Shown piece after piece: positions 1 through 8,835 of a stretch of DNA of 64,000 nt. The stretch is from assembly GCF_001541315.1 (NCBI RefSeq), contig NZ_LMVK01000050.1, forward strand, positions 62,001 through 126,000. Direction: 5' to 3'. Position 1 is the stretch's first letter, and each line of letters starts with the position of its first letter. The notes beneath the pieces are model-generated. The model was not told the origin of the DNA. It worked only from the letters and a program-made list of their open reading frames with translations, and ran no database searches. Source of the stretch: Agrobacterium tumefaciens str. B6 (GTDB taxonomy: Bacteria > Pseudomonadota > Alphaproteobacteria > Rhizobiales > Rhizobiaceae). A program made the position numbers and the translations under genes.

Positions 1-413
1 GCCTTGGCGGTGAGCGTGTCGATCTTTTCCTTGAGGCCGATCTTGAACAGGGTGTGATCGATATCGTTGCGCGAGCGGGCCGTATGCAGGCGGCCGGCGA
101 CATCGACGCCGATACGGGCTTTCAGTTCCTTTTCGATCAGGAAGAAGAAATCCTCGACCTCGCCGGTATAGACAAGCTCCGATGGCTCGATGGTTCTGTC
201 TATGTCTTCGAGCGCGCCGGCGATTTTCGCCGCCGTTTCGGCGTCGAGAATTCCGGTTTCGCGCAGCATGACGAGATGCGCACGGTCGATGCGGCGAAAC
301 CCGTCGACATGGTGGTTCTTGGCGCCATCGAAAAGCGGGCGCAGCACTGTTTCCTTGTAGACCGGATCGGGAAACTTGCTGGTATCGGACAGGCGCGGGT
401 TGATATCGGCCAT
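1..413 (-). CDS. Argininosuccinate lyase-like protein, N-terminal part (cut by window edge)
   Basis: The reverse strand reads from an ATG at 413 off the left edge without a stop, giving about 137 residues of an aspartase/fumarase/argininosuccinate lyase superfamily protein. The start MADINPRLSDTSKFPDPVY and the stretch GRLHTARSRNDIDHT match the substrate-binding N-terminal part of argininosuccinate lyase (canonical form TGRSRNDQ). ArgH splits argininosuccinate into arginine and fumarate in the cytoplasm. The gene begins 4 bases after the stop of the upstream sugar-permease gene, so it is the last visible gene of that ABC operon. A housekeeping argH is not expected there. I infer a paralogue acting on a related amidino- or amino-linked substrate. 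The C-terminal half, with the catalytic serine loop, is outside the window. Confidence 0.8.
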   Translation of the reverse strand, partial: MADINPRLSDTSKFPDPVYKETVLRPLFDGAKNHHVDGFRRIDRAHLVMLRETGILDAETAAKIAGALEDIDRTIEPSELVYTGEVEDFFFLIEKELKARIGVDVAGRLHTARSRNDIDHTLFKIGLKEKIDTLTAK

Positions 414-417
414 GATA

Positions 418-1260
418 TTATCCTTTCAGACCCGCCAGCATCACACCGCGAACGATGTAGCGTTGCAGGACGATGAAGACGATAAGGGTGGGGATGGTCG
501 CAATGGCTGCGCCCGTCATGATCATTTCCCACTGGATCTGCTGTTCCACCGCAAAGCTCGAAAGCCCGACCGGCAGCGTATAGAGCTCCTTGCTTGTCGT
601 GACGATCAGCGGCCAGAAAAAGGCTGTCCAGTTGCCGAGGAAGGTGAAGATCGCGAGAGCGGAGAGCGCCGGCGTGACGAGCGGCAGGGCGACTTTCCAC
701 CAGATCTGGAACTCGTTGAGCCCATCGACGCGTGCGGCCTCGATGAAGTCGTTCGGAACCGTCTCGAAGAACTGCTTCATCAGGAAGGTGCCGAATGCCG
801 TCATCATTCCCGGGAACATGATGCCCCAGTAGCTGTCGAGCCAGCCCAGCTGGCTGGACATCAGATACCATGGAATGACAAGCATTTCCGTCGGAATCAT
901 CAGCGTCGACAGGATGGCGAGGAAGATGAAATAGCGGCCGCGGAACTCGAATTTCGCCAGCGTGTAGCCGACCAGACTGTCAAAAAAGCAGTTGGAAACG
1001 GTGACGATGACCGCAACCAGCATCGAGTTGAAGAACCATCGCAGGAAACGGCCGTCGGCCATCACGGTGACGTAGTTCGCAAGCGTCGGCGCAGCCGGGA
1101 TGAGCCTGAGGTCATAGACCTGATCCGCCGTCTTGAACGAGGTCGAGAACATGAAAAGCAGCGGTGAGATCATGATAAGGCCGCCGATGAACAGCAGCGT
1201 CCAGGTGACGATGCGGCCGGGGCGGATGCGGGCGTGGGAGAGTGGCGACGCTTCGCTCAT
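418..1260 (-). CDS. Carbohydrate ABC transporter permease, MalG type
   Basis: Inner-membrane permease of 280 residues with about six hydrophobic segments, the first at residues 17-37. The EAA loop, which contacts the ATPase, is seen in EAARVDGLNEFQIWWKVALP near residue 175. Its C-terminal end, MLAGLKG, is typical of MalG/UgpE/AraQ-type proteins. Its start overlaps the end of the upstream permease gene by 4 bases, so the two are translationally coupled and probably form the heterodimeric channel. No ATPase gene lies beside them in the visible part; a shared MsmK/UgpC-type ATPase or one beyond the left edge is likely. The substrate is not readable from the sequence. Confidence 0.9.
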   Translation of the reverse strand: MSEASPLSHARIRPGRIVTWTLLFIGGLIMISPLLFMFSTSFKTADQVYDLRLIPAAPTLANYVTVMADGRFLRWFFNSMLVAVIVTVSNCFFDSLVGYTLAKFEFRGRYFIFLAILSTLMIPTEMLVIPWYLMSSQLGWLDSYWGIMFPGMMTAFGTFLMKQFFETVPNDFIEAARVDGLNEFQIWWKVALPLVTPALSALAIFTFLGNWTAFFWPLIVTTSKELYTLPVGLSSFAVEQQIQWEMIMTGAAIATIPTLIVFIVLQRYIVRGVMLAGLKG

Positions 1261-2198
1261 TTCTTTTCCCTCAGGACCCAGAGCTGGACCAGCGATACGA
1301 CAAGAAGAATGGTGAACAGGACGACCGTCTGTGCTGCGGCATAGCCCATGGCATAGGAATTGAACGCGGTCTGGTAGATCATCAGCACCAGCGGCTTGGT
1401 TGAGCCGAGCGGTCCGCCCGGATCATTGGTGGTCATGTTGTAGACCTGGTCGAAGATGCGCAGGAAGCCGATCGAGGAAAAGACCACGAGGAAAACGGTG
1501 GTTGGTTTCAGGAGCGGCAGCGTGATCTTTCGAAGGATCGCCCATTCGCCGAGCCCGTCGATGCGGGCGGCTTCGTAGAATGTCGTCGGAATGGCGCGCA
1601 GGCCCGCCATGAAGATGATGATCTGGAAACCGAGCCCCGCCCAGATGGCTGTCACCATGACCGAATAAAGCGCCTGATCGGTGGAGCGGATGAAGGGCTG
1701 CTGCGGAATGCCGATCATGCCAAGCACATCGTTGATGATGCCGATCGGCGGCGGCTGGTAGAACCAGCGCCAGACCCAGGCCATGGCCGCTGCGGTCGTC
1801 AGATAGGGCAGGAAATAAAGCGCGCGGATGAAACCGTGCAGGATGCGGACCCGGTCAAGATAAAAGGCGATGACAAAAGCCAGCACCAGACTGATCGGCG
1901 TGCCGACGATGAGATAGGTGAAGGTATTCTTGAATACCTTCCAGAATTGCGGGTCCTTGAACAGCTTCACATAATTGGCGATGCCGATGAACTTCGCTGG
2001 CCGCAGAAGGTCCCAGTTGGTGAAGGACAGATAGAAGGCCTGTAGCGTCGGGTAAAAACGGATGACGCTGTAGAAGAGGATCGGGATCGCCAGAAAGCTC
2101 CAGATCCACAAAAGCCGTTTCGTGCGCATGGAAAGGCGATCCCCGAAGGAGCCGCCGGGGCGGCCGGATGCCGCCCCCTGTTGATCTATCGCTGTCAT
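1257..2198 (-). CDS. Carbohydrate ABC transporter permease, MalF/UgpA type
   Basis: Inner-membrane permease of 313 residues with a cytoplasmic N-terminus and a first membrane segment around residues 31-50 (LLWIWSFLAIPILFYSVI). The EAA loop reads YEAARIDGLGEWAILRKITLP near residue 210. It starts 17 bases after the binding-protein stop and overlaps the next permease by 4 bases. Gene order binding protein, MalF type, MalG type is the usual one for CUT1 sugar importers. There is no long periplasmic P2 loop, so it is closer to UgpA/LacF than to E. coli MalF. Confidence 0.9.
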   Translation of the reverse strand: MTAIDQQGAASGRPGGSFGDRLSMRTKRLLWIWSFLAIPILFYSVIRFYPTLQAFYLSFTNWDLLRPAKFIGIANYVKLFKDPQFWKVFKNTFTYLIVGTPISLVLAFVIAFYLDRVRILHGFIRALYFLPYLTTAAAMAWVWRWFYQPPPIGIINDVLGMIGIPQQPFIRSTDQALYSVMVTAIWAGLGFQIIIFMAGLRAIPTTFYEAARIDGLGEWAILRKITLPLLKPTTVFLVVFSSIGFLRIFDQVYNMTTNDPGGPLGSTKPLVLMIYQTAFNSYAMGYAAAQTVVLFTILLVVSLVQLWVLREKK

Positions 2199-2215
2199 GG
2201 TTGGACCTGCGGTTT

Positions 2216-3469
2216 TCAGGGTTTCGCCGCGTCGATGATTTCCTGCTCGGCCTCGGCGGCCTGCTTGATGGAATCCTCGACCGACTGGCCCTCGAGCAGG
2301 ACACGGTTGGTCATGTCGATGGCGTTCTGCCGCTGGGCCGCCTCATCCATGAACAGCGTCGTGTGGGCATATTCCAGACCCTTCAGGAACGGCGCGTAGA
2401 TCGGGTCCTTCAGGTTTTCTTCGGTCAGCGCCGCCGAGCGCCGTGCCGGCAACTCGCCCACCGTCTTCAGCCAGATCGCCATGGCTTCCGGGGAAGAGAT
2501 ATAGGCGAGGAACTTCTTGGAGGCCTCAAGCTCTTCACCCGTGGTCTTGGCGCTGATGCCATTGGCGAAGTAGCTGGCATAGTTGGAGCGGATATTCTTG
2601 TCATTGGTGGGAAGTTCGGTCACGCCCCACTCGAAATCCTTGATGGTGCGGAACGAGCCCAGCCGGAAGGTGCCATCGATGGTCATGCCGGCCTTACCGG
2701 CGCGGAAGGCCGCCTGGCCCTCATCCATGAAACCCACTTGGCCTATCTTCTTTTCAAGCTGTAGGCTGGTGTAGAATTTCAGCGCCTGACTGCCCGGCTC
2801 GCTATTATAGGCGACCTTCTGGTCATTATCGGTATAGGGCTCACCGCCATATTGGCGAATGAGGACTTCACGCCACCACTGGTGGTCCTGGCCGCCCATG
2901 TCGAGTGTGGACCCGGCAACGGTGAGGTTTCCGGCGGCGTCGTGCTTGGCGATTTTTTCCGCGGCAGCGACGAACTCATCGAGCGTCTTCGGCGGATTGG
3001 CTGGATCGAGGCCGGCTTCGGTGAAGAGCTTCTTGTTGTAGAACAGGGCGAGCGAACGAACCGCTGTCGGCAGGCCGTAGTAGTCGTCGCCGCGCTTCAT
3101 GGCGCTGATGATGGGGAAGAATTCGCTTTCGATCTTGTCATGCGGGAACGCGTCTGCCGGCAGCGGCTGCAAGATGCCGCCGGCTGCGAACTTGTCCAGC
3201 CAGCCGTAAAACAGCTGCATCACGTCAGGCCCCTTGCCGGACATGTTGGCGGCAATCACGCGGGTCTGGTAGTCGGCGTAAGGAAAGGTCACCTGCTTGA
3301 CGGTGATGTCAGGATTGGCCTTCTGAAACTCCGCGATCAGCTCGTCCATGGCTTTCACGCGTGTGTCGAAGACATATTGCCAATATTCGATTTCAACCGC
3401 CTGCGCGGCGTTGAATGCAAATGTGCTGAAACCGGCAACCAAGCCGGCGAACAGAGTTGCCCTGCGCAT
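2216..3469 (-). CDS. Sugar ABC transporter substrate-binding protein (family 1)
   Basis: Periplasmic solute-binding protein of about 417 residues. I chose the ATG at 3469, preceded by GGAGG five bases upstream; it gives a clean signal peptide (MRRATLFAGLVAGFSTFAF, cleavage after AQA). An in-frame ATG at 3481 would add four residues. The mature start VEIEYWQYVFDTRVKAMDEL and the later ADYQTRVIAANMSGKGPDV are typical of UgpB/MalE-like binders of sugars or glycerophosphodiesters. It is the first gene of the minus-strand ABC operon and is divergent from a ROK regulator, which probably controls it. The exact ligand is unknown. The ROK and deacetylase neighbours suggest an amino sugar or N-acylated sugar, which is inference. 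Confidence 0.9.
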   Translation of the reverse strand: MRRATLFAGLVAGFSTFAFNAAQAVEIEYWQYVFDTRVKAMDELIAEFQKANPDITVKQVTFPYADYQTRVIAANMSGKGPDVMQLFYGWLDKFAAGGILQPLPADAFPHDKIESEFFPIISAMKRGDDYYGLPTAVRSLALFYNKKLFTEAGLDPANPPKTLDEFVAAAEKIAKHDAAGNLTVAGSTLDMGGQDHQWWREVLIRQYGGEPYTDNDQKVAYNSEPGSQALKFYTSLQLEKKIGQVGFMDEGQAAFRAGKAGMTIDGTFRLGSFRTIKDFEWGVTELPTNDKNIRSNYASYFANGISAKTTGEELEASKKFLAYISSPEAMAIWLKTVGELPARRSAALTEENLKDPIYAPFLKGLEYAHTTLFMDEAAQRQNAIDMTNRVLLEGQSVEDSIKQAAEAEQEIIDAAKP

Positions 3470-3644
3470 GTAAGCCTCCATTTCCTCCGTCCGGTCTTCC
3501 GGATGCGGAGCGATCGTTCCCTTTATCCGCGCTTTCGCGCGCGCTCATCGATTTGCCGGCTGCGGAGTTTCCTCTTCCGCCCCAAACAAGCCTGACCCCC
3601 GGTCGCCCTCTACGGTTCTCTGAAGGCGCGCGTTTGTCAATAAG

Positions 3645-3662
3645 ATAATTTACTTGAATTAT
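3645..3662. promoter_or_regulatory. AT-rich inverted repeat, candidate ROK operator
   Basis: The divergent region between the sugar-binding protein and the ROK regulator contains ATAATT-TACTTG-AATTAT, a perfect 6-base inverted repeat with a 6-base spacer in an AT-rich stretch. NagC/XylR-type regulators bind AT-rich inverted repeats of this kind. It lies about 60 bases before the regulator start, so one site could control both directions. Binding is inferred. Confidence 0.45.
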
Positions 3663-3723
3663 TATATTGCGCTTATCGTCAATTCGACGCTATGAATTTT
3701 CTAAGAGACGGGAAGTTGAAGAG

Positions 3724-4950
3724 ATGACGGTGCACACGGTGGACGATTATCCCGTAGCAATCGGAAAAAATCCTGAGCGGAGCCGCGAACATAACCGGCG
3801 AGTCGTTCTAGACATTATCCGGCGGCACGGATCGCTCGGTCGCGCCCAGATTGCCAAGATCACGCATCTGACGCCGCAGGCGGTCGCCAATATCGTTGAT
3901 GAACTGATGGGCGAGGAATTGCTGAAGGAACTCGGCCGTCGTCGCACGGGCAGGGGCCAGCCGCCGGTCCAGTTCGCCGTCAACCCGGATGGTGGTGCGA
4001 CGATCGGTGTGGAAATCGCCGCCGACCATATGGTCACCGTTGGCCTCGATCTTGCCGGCGTGTTGCGCACCCATCGTGTTACCCCCCTCAAGGACACGAC
4101 ACCGGACGCCATATTCAAGACCTTTGCCGCCGAGCATGCCGCTGTTGCGAATAATCTCGGCTGCAGGCTGCTTGGCACCGGGGTCGTCATGCCCGGTCCC
4201 TTTGAGATCGACGGCATGACCTCCGTGGGACCGACGACGCTTTCCGGCTGGGGCGGCATCGATGCCCGGCAGATGCTGGGCGAAGCCTGCGGCCAGTCTG
4301 TCGTGGTCGAAAACGATGCGACTGCGGCAGCGGTCGGGGAACGCCTGTTCGGCGCGGGACTGGCTATCCCGAATTTCTGCATGATCTATTTCGGCGTCGG
4401 TATTGGCCTCGGCATCATTCAGGATGGCGCGCCCTATCGCGGTGCCTTCGGAAATGCCGGCGAAATCGGCCATGTGACCGTTTCGCCAAAGGGAAGGCCT
4501 TGCCCCTCCTGCGGGCAGAGAGGGTGCCTGGAAGCCTATGCCTCAGTCTATGTGCTGAAGGAAAAGCTTGTCTGCGCCGGTGTCGCTGATACGGAACTTG
4601 ACGATCTGGAAGCCCTGTTCAGGGCTGGCAATCCGGTGGTGATGGAATGGATAGAGGAGGCCGCCGTCCATCTCGCGCCCATGGTTGCGATGCTCGAGAA
4701 TATTCTTGATCCCCAGACGGTCATTCTCGGCGGCGCGCTGCCTGAGATCATCATCAGCGAGATCATTGCGCGGATGGGGCCTTTGCCGACGTCGGTTGCA
4801 AGCCGGCGGCAACGGGAGCTGCCGCGGGTCATCCACGGCAAGTCCGGGCAATTGACTGCGGCGCTCGGGGCCGCCGCCTTGCCGCTGTTCGACATCGTCA
4901 CACCGAAACTCGAGACATCCCCGGGAGCCGCAGCGCAGGCACCCGGCTGA
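3724..4950 (+). CDS. ROK-family transcriptional regulator
   Basis: About 408 residues from the ATG at 3724, which follows a GAAGAG ribosome site; an upstream ATG at 3667 is possible but extends into the promoter. The N-terminus is a winged helix-turn-helix (LGRAQIAKITHLTPQAVANI). The rest is a sugar-kinase-like ROK domain with the zinc-binding signature GHVTVSPKGRPCPSCGQRGC and the motif FGVGIGLGI. NagC/XylR/Mlc-type members respond to sugars or sugar phosphates. It is divergent from the sugar importer and directly upstream of the PIG-L-type gene, with 19 bases between them, so it probably regulates both operons and itself. Confidence 0.9.
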   Translation: MTVHTVDDYPVAIGKNPERSREHNRRVVLDIIRRHGSLGRAQIAKITHLTPQAVANIVDELMGEELLKELGRRRTGRGQPPVQFAVNPDGGATIGVEIAADHMVTVGLDLAGVLRTHRVTPLKDTTPDAIFKTFAAEHAAVANNLGCRLLGTGVVMPGPFEIDGMTSVGPTTLSGWGGIDARQMLGEACGQSVVVENDATAAAVGERLFGAGLAIPNFCMIYFGVGIGLGIIQDGAPYRGAFGNAGEIGHVTVSPKGRPCPSCGQRGCLEAYASVYVLKEKLVCAGVADTELDDLEALFRAGNPVVMEWIEEAAVHLAPMVAMLENILDPQTVILGGALPEIIISEIIARMGPLPTSVASRRQRELPRVIHGKSGQLTAALGAAALPLFDIVTPKLETSPGAAAQAPG

Positions 4951-4969
4951 ATATTGGAGGAGACCGCCC

Positions 4970-7372
4970 ATGCTTAACCCCCGGGAGCGCATCGAACGGC
5001 AGATGGCCGATCCGTGGCTCATTCGCCTGCATCGCAAGCTGAGCGCACTGAAATCCACCGTGACCGTCATGCATACCGGCGCGCATCCGGATGACGAGCA
5101 GAACGGGTTGCTTGCCTATTTCCGCATGGAGCTGGGCATGCGGATCATCATCGCCTGCTCCACACGCGGTGAGGGCGGGCAGAATGCGCTGGGGCCGGAA
5201 CGGCTGGGCGCGCTTGGCGTCATCCGGTCGCGGGAGCTGGAGGAGGCTGCGCGCGTCATCGATGCTGATATCAGCTGGCTCGGCCATGGCCCGGCGGATA
5301 TTATTCACGACTTCGGTTTTTCCAAGGATGGCGACCAGACCTTTAACCGCTGGGGGCAGCAGCGCATTGTCGAGCGGCTGGTTCGCGCCTACCGCAAGGA
5401 GCGGCCGGATATCGTCATTCCGACATTTCTCGATGTGCCGGGACAGCACGGGCACCACCGGGCCATGACGCGGGCGGCGAAAAGCGCGATCGCGCTGGCG
5501 GCGGATCCTGCGGCCTATCCCGAGCATTTAGCCGAGGGGCTGAAACCGTGGCAGGTGGCCAAATATTACCTCCCCGCATGGTCTGGCGGTGGCGACACCT
5601 ATGATGACGAAGTGCCGCCGCCGGAGACTACGCTGATAGTCAATGCTCCGGGCAAGGAGGCGGCCACCGGTGCGCAATATGACCGCATCGGCGAATGGTC
5701 GCGTTATTATCATGCGTCGCAGGGAATGGGGCATTGGCCGAAGCGGGCGCAGGAGGTCTGGCCGCTGCATCTGGAACTCGCCAGTGAAGCGGCGGGCGAA
5801 GAGCACTCGATCCTCGACAGCCTGCCGTCTTCCCTGTCGGACCTTGCGGCTTTCCCCGGGCTGGATGCGGAATTGGCACAGGCGCTGGTCAAGGCGGAAC
5901 AGGCGATAAGCGAAGCAATCTCGGCCTTTCCCGACAGGGAGCGGATCACGGCGTTGCTTCTTGCGGCGGCGGCGCTTTTGCAGAAGGTTGACGAGGCCGC
6001 AGCTGCGGATTTCAAGGAGCTGCACGGCCATCGGATCGGGCGCAAGCGGGCGCAGGTCGACGCCGCTATCCTGACGGCGCTCGATGTTTTCGAGCGGGCC
6101 TATGCCGAGCCGGCGGAGATCGTTCCGGGCGGAACATCGGTTCTTTCCGTGGAGCTTTCAGACAAGGCGGCTGAACTTGATGTCGAGGTCACGCCGGTCC
6201 TGCCATCAGGTGTGTCGTCATCCATTCAGTCGCGTGGCGAGACGCTGGTCTTTTCGCTTGCTGCCGATAAGGATTCTGCTGTTTCGGGACTTTATCAGCC
6301 CGAATGGAAAGCATTGGGCGGCAATGGCCATGCCTCTGTGCTGCTTTCCGCAACGGTTGAAGGCAGAAAGGTTTCGGCGGCTTTCGATCTGGAGGAGCCG
6401 TTTTTCGTAACGCCCGCGCAGTCGCTGACGATCGCGCCTGATGCCCTTCTGGTTCCGTTTGGACAGGGGCAGGACACCCATGTCTTTCAGGCGCACATAA
6501 AGGGTGCCGATGCGCCGCTGTCGTTCAGGAATACGGGCGGCTGGGACCTGCGCAAGAGCGGTGGTGACTGGATTGCGGAACGCACTGGCGAGGCCAAGGC
6601 AGGCCTTGCCCAGATCGAAGCGCTTGTCGGTTCCCAACCCGCTTTCCAGATCACGCCCATCGCCTATCCGCATATCGGCAGGGCAAGGTTTCTGGCGCCG
6701 TCCGTTTTGAAAATCCTGTCGCTGGACCTCAAGCTGCCCGAGGGCGCTCGCGTCGGTTATGTCGGTGGCGGTGCCGACAGGGTGGGTCTTTGGCTGTCGC
6801 GCATGGGCCTCGATGTCAGCGAACTCGATGCCCAGGCGCTGGGCGGTGACCTGTCGTCCTTCACGACGATCGTTATCGGCATCTTTGCCTTCGGCATCCG
6901 CAAGGATCTGGCCGCCGCAACGGAAAGGCTTCACCGTTTCGTCGAGGATGGCGGCCATCTCGTTACGCTCTATCACCGGCCGACCGATGGATGGAACCCG
7001 GAGACGACGCCTGTGAGACGGCTCGAGATCGGCAAGCCTTCCTTGCGCTGGCGTGTAACCGATTCGCAGGCGGAGGTGACGGTGCTGGCACCCGAACATC
7101 CGCTGCTTGCAGGCCCCAACAGGATTGATGCCGCTGACTGGGCGGGCTGGGACAAGGAACGTGGGCTCTATTTCGCCGCGCGCTGGGATGATGTCTACGA
7201 GCCCTTGCTCGCCATGCACGATGTCGATGAGCAGCCGCTCAAGGGCGCGCTGGTTTCGGGTGTCATCGGCAAGGGCCGGCATACCCATACCAGCCTTGTG
7301 CTGCACCACCAGATGGACAAGCTCGTGCCCGGGGCCTTCCGCCTCATGGCCAATCTTGTGCAGCCGGCGTGA
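4970..7372 (+). CDS. Large PIG-L/LmbE-family deacetylase with extra C-terminal domains
   Basis: An 800-residue protein starting at an ATG after GGAGGAGA. The N-terminal ~260 residues are a PIG-L/LmbE zinc-dependent N-deacetylase domain: the metal motif AHPDDE (His39, Asp41, Asp42) and the second metal-binding stretch GQHGHHRAM near residue 160. Single-domain LmbE proteins are about 230-280 residues, so this is roughly three times longer. The middle looks like beta-rich sandwich sequence. The last ~170 residues (VGYVGGGADRVGLWL, then FVEDGGHLVTLYHRP) resemble a class I amidotransferase/ThuA-like fold. No signal peptide is seen, so it should be cytoplasmic. Its place after the ROK gene suggests it deacylates an imported N-acylated sugar or glycoconjugate. 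Confidence 0.82.
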   Translation: MLNPRERIERQMADPWLIRLHRKLSALKSTVTVMHTGAHPDDEQNGLLAYFRMELGMRIIIACSTRGEGGQNALGPERLGALGVIRSRELEEAARVIDADISWLGHGPADIIHDFGFSKDGDQTFNRWGQQRIVERLVRAYRKERPDIVIPTFLDVPGQHGHHRAMTRAAKSAIALAADPAAYPEHLAEGLKPWQVAKYYLPAWSGGGDTYDDEVPPPETTLIVNAPGKEAATGAQYDRIGEWSRYYHASQGMGHWPKRAQEVWPLHLELASEAAGEEHSILDSLPSSLSDLAAFPGLDAELAQALVKAEQAISEAISAFPDRERITALLLAAAALLQKVDEAAAADFKELHGHRIGRKRAQVDAAILTALDVFERAYAEPAEIVPGGTSVLSVELSDKAAELDVEVTPVLPSGVSSSIQSRGETLVFSLAADKDSAVSGLYQPEWKALGGNGHASVLLSATVEGRKVSAAFDLEEPFFVTPAQSLTIAPDALLVPFGQGQDTHVFQAHIKGADAPLSFRNTGGWDLRKSGGDWIAERTGEAKAGLAQIEALVGSQPAFQITPIAYPHIGRARFLAPSVLKILSLDLKLPEGARVGYVGGGADRVGLWLSRMGLDVSELDAQALGGDLSSFTTIVIGIFAFGIRKDLAAATERLHRFVEDGGHLVTLYHRPTDGWNPETTPVRRLEIGKPSLRWRVTDSQAEVTVLAPEHPLLAGPNRIDAADWAGWDKERGLYFAARWDDVYEPLLAMHDVDEQPLKGALVSGVIGKGRHTHTSLVLHHQMDKLVPGAFRLMANLVQPA

Positions 7373-8280
7373 ATGGCGACGCCCAGAGCGAAGAACAGGA
7401 AAACCCGCGCGAAACGGATACGCGCGCGGGCATTGGCTGGTTGTTGCTGGACATGACCCTTGTCGCGGGCGGAATGACCGCGCTCGTCAAGGCGCAGGGA
7501 GTTACCTATCCCGCCTTCCAGCTGGTCTTTATCAGGGCGATGATCGGTCTGATGTTCATCCTGCCGCTCATCTGGCGACACAGGGGAGAAATGGTGCGCG
7601 TCAAATATCCCTGGCGCAACATTTTCCGCATTTGCTGCAACGCCATTGCACTCACCAGCAATTTCATCGCCATCACCCTTTTGCCGCTTGCGACCGTCAA
7701 TGCCGTCGGTTTCTCCCGGCCATTGGTAACGATGGCGATGGCAGTTGCCTTTCTTGGCGAAAGTGTGAGCCGTTTTCGCTGGGCTGGGGCCTGTCTTGCA
7801 TTTGTCGGCGTTCTGGTTGTCATCGGGCCGGGCGGCACGGAGTTTGGCGCGGGCGTGATTGTTGTTCTGGTATCGGTGGTGTTCGGGGCGTTTGCGGTGA
7901 TTCAGACCCGGGCGCTGCGGCAGGAGAACACCACGGTCATGATGGTGTTCTACACGGTGGGCCTCGCCGTCATCACCGCCGTTCCGGCAATATGGACATG
8001 GAAGCCGGTTGTGTCATTTGACTGGGTTCCGCTGCTCGGCATCGGATTGCTGGCGCAGATGGGGCAATATTGCTTCCTGCGAGCCTATCGTGTCGCGGAT
8101 GCCAGTGTCCTTGCGCCGGTCAGCTATCTGTCGATCCTGTTTGTGATCGCTGTCGGATATTTTCTGTTCGATGAAGTGCCTGAAACCCGCGTGGTGTTCG
8201 GCATCGTCATTATTCTTGTGTCGCTGCAATCGACTGCCCTTGCGGAATATCTGCTGAAAAGGCTGCGCCGCAAAGGCTGA
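7369..8280 (+). CDS. EamA/DMT-family membrane transporter
   Basis: A 303-residue polytopic membrane protein with about ten hydrophobic segments in two EamA repeats (residues ~20-150 and ~165-300), the usual RhaT/YdcZ-like DMT topology. Start is a GTG whose last bases form the TGA stop of the preceding deacetylase gene, so the two are coupled. DMT proteins move small metabolites, often outward, across the inner membrane. In this operon it may export or import a product of the deacetylase pathway; the substrate is unknown. Confidence 0.85.
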   Translation: MNGDAQSEEQENPRETDTRAGIGWLLLDMTLVAGGMTALVKAQGVTYPAFQLVFIRAMIGLMFILPLIWRHRGEMVRVKYPWRNIFRICCNAIALTSNFIAITLLPLATVNAVGFSRPLVTMAMAVAFLGESVSRFRWAGACLAFVGVLVVIGPGGTEFGAGVIVVLVSVVFGAFAVIQTRALRQENTTVMMVFYTVGLAVITAVPAIWTWKPVVSFDWVPLLGIGLLAQMGQYCFLRAYRVADASVLAPVSYLSILFVIAVGYFLFDEVPETRVVFGIVIILVSLQSTALAEYLLKRLRRKG

Positions 8281-8296
8281 CGGTTGCGCTCTATCT

Positions 8297-8758
8297 CTAT
8301 TGCGCAAGGACCCGGAGCCGGATCCAATTCAGCGCCGCAAGTTTGAAGCGGTCGTAAAACGAACGTGCGAAACGCACATAGCGCATGATCCATGCGAGCC
8401 AGCCATAGGTGAGAAGCTTTTCCCGGCCCGCATGATAGATGCGCTCGACAATCAGGAAGGTGGAAAGGTGGGCAAGGATCGTCAGAACCAGCCCCGACTT
8501 GAAGGCGCCGTGGGCGATGAGGACGAGGCCGACGATCTTCATCGGTTCGGCAATCGCAAACGGAACGGCAAGACAGAGGAGAATGGCAAGACGCGGCAGT
8601 CGCTCGATCCGGTTCTCCAGCCGCTTTATAAATGTCAGGCCAGATATCGCTTTGATGACCGGTCGGTAGAGCGGACGGAAAATGCCGTCGAGAACAAGGG
8701 CGAAGATTATGATTGCCCTGATCGGAAAGACGAGGATCGTCCGGATTTTACTGTTCAC
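8297..8758 (-). CDS. Conserved hypothetical membrane protein
   Basis: About 153 residues from a GTG at 8758; a TTG at 8785 would add nine. I see hydrophobic stretches near residues 8-22 (ILVFPIRAIIIFALV), 60-80 (LAILLCLAVPFAIAEPMKIV) and 85-105, separated by basic segments, and a basic C-terminal tail. I do not recognise a named domain. It is convergent with the EamA gene, 16 bases away; TTGCGC/GCGCAA arms around its stop could form a weak hairpin. No function assigned. Confidence 0.65.
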   Translation of the reverse strand: MNSKIRTILVFPIRAIIIFALVLDGIFRPLYRPVIKAISGLTFIKRLENRIERLPRLAILLCLAVPFAIAEPMKIVGLVLIAHGAFKSGLVLTILAHLSTFLIVERIYHAGREKLLTYGWLAWIMRYVRFARSFYDRFKLAALNWIRLRVLAQ

Positions 8759-8835
8759 CTCGATCAGTCTCCAAAAAGGGCGCAACGCCTATCCTTAATC
8801 GCCTGAAACATGTCAAAACCAAGTCGCATTTTCTG

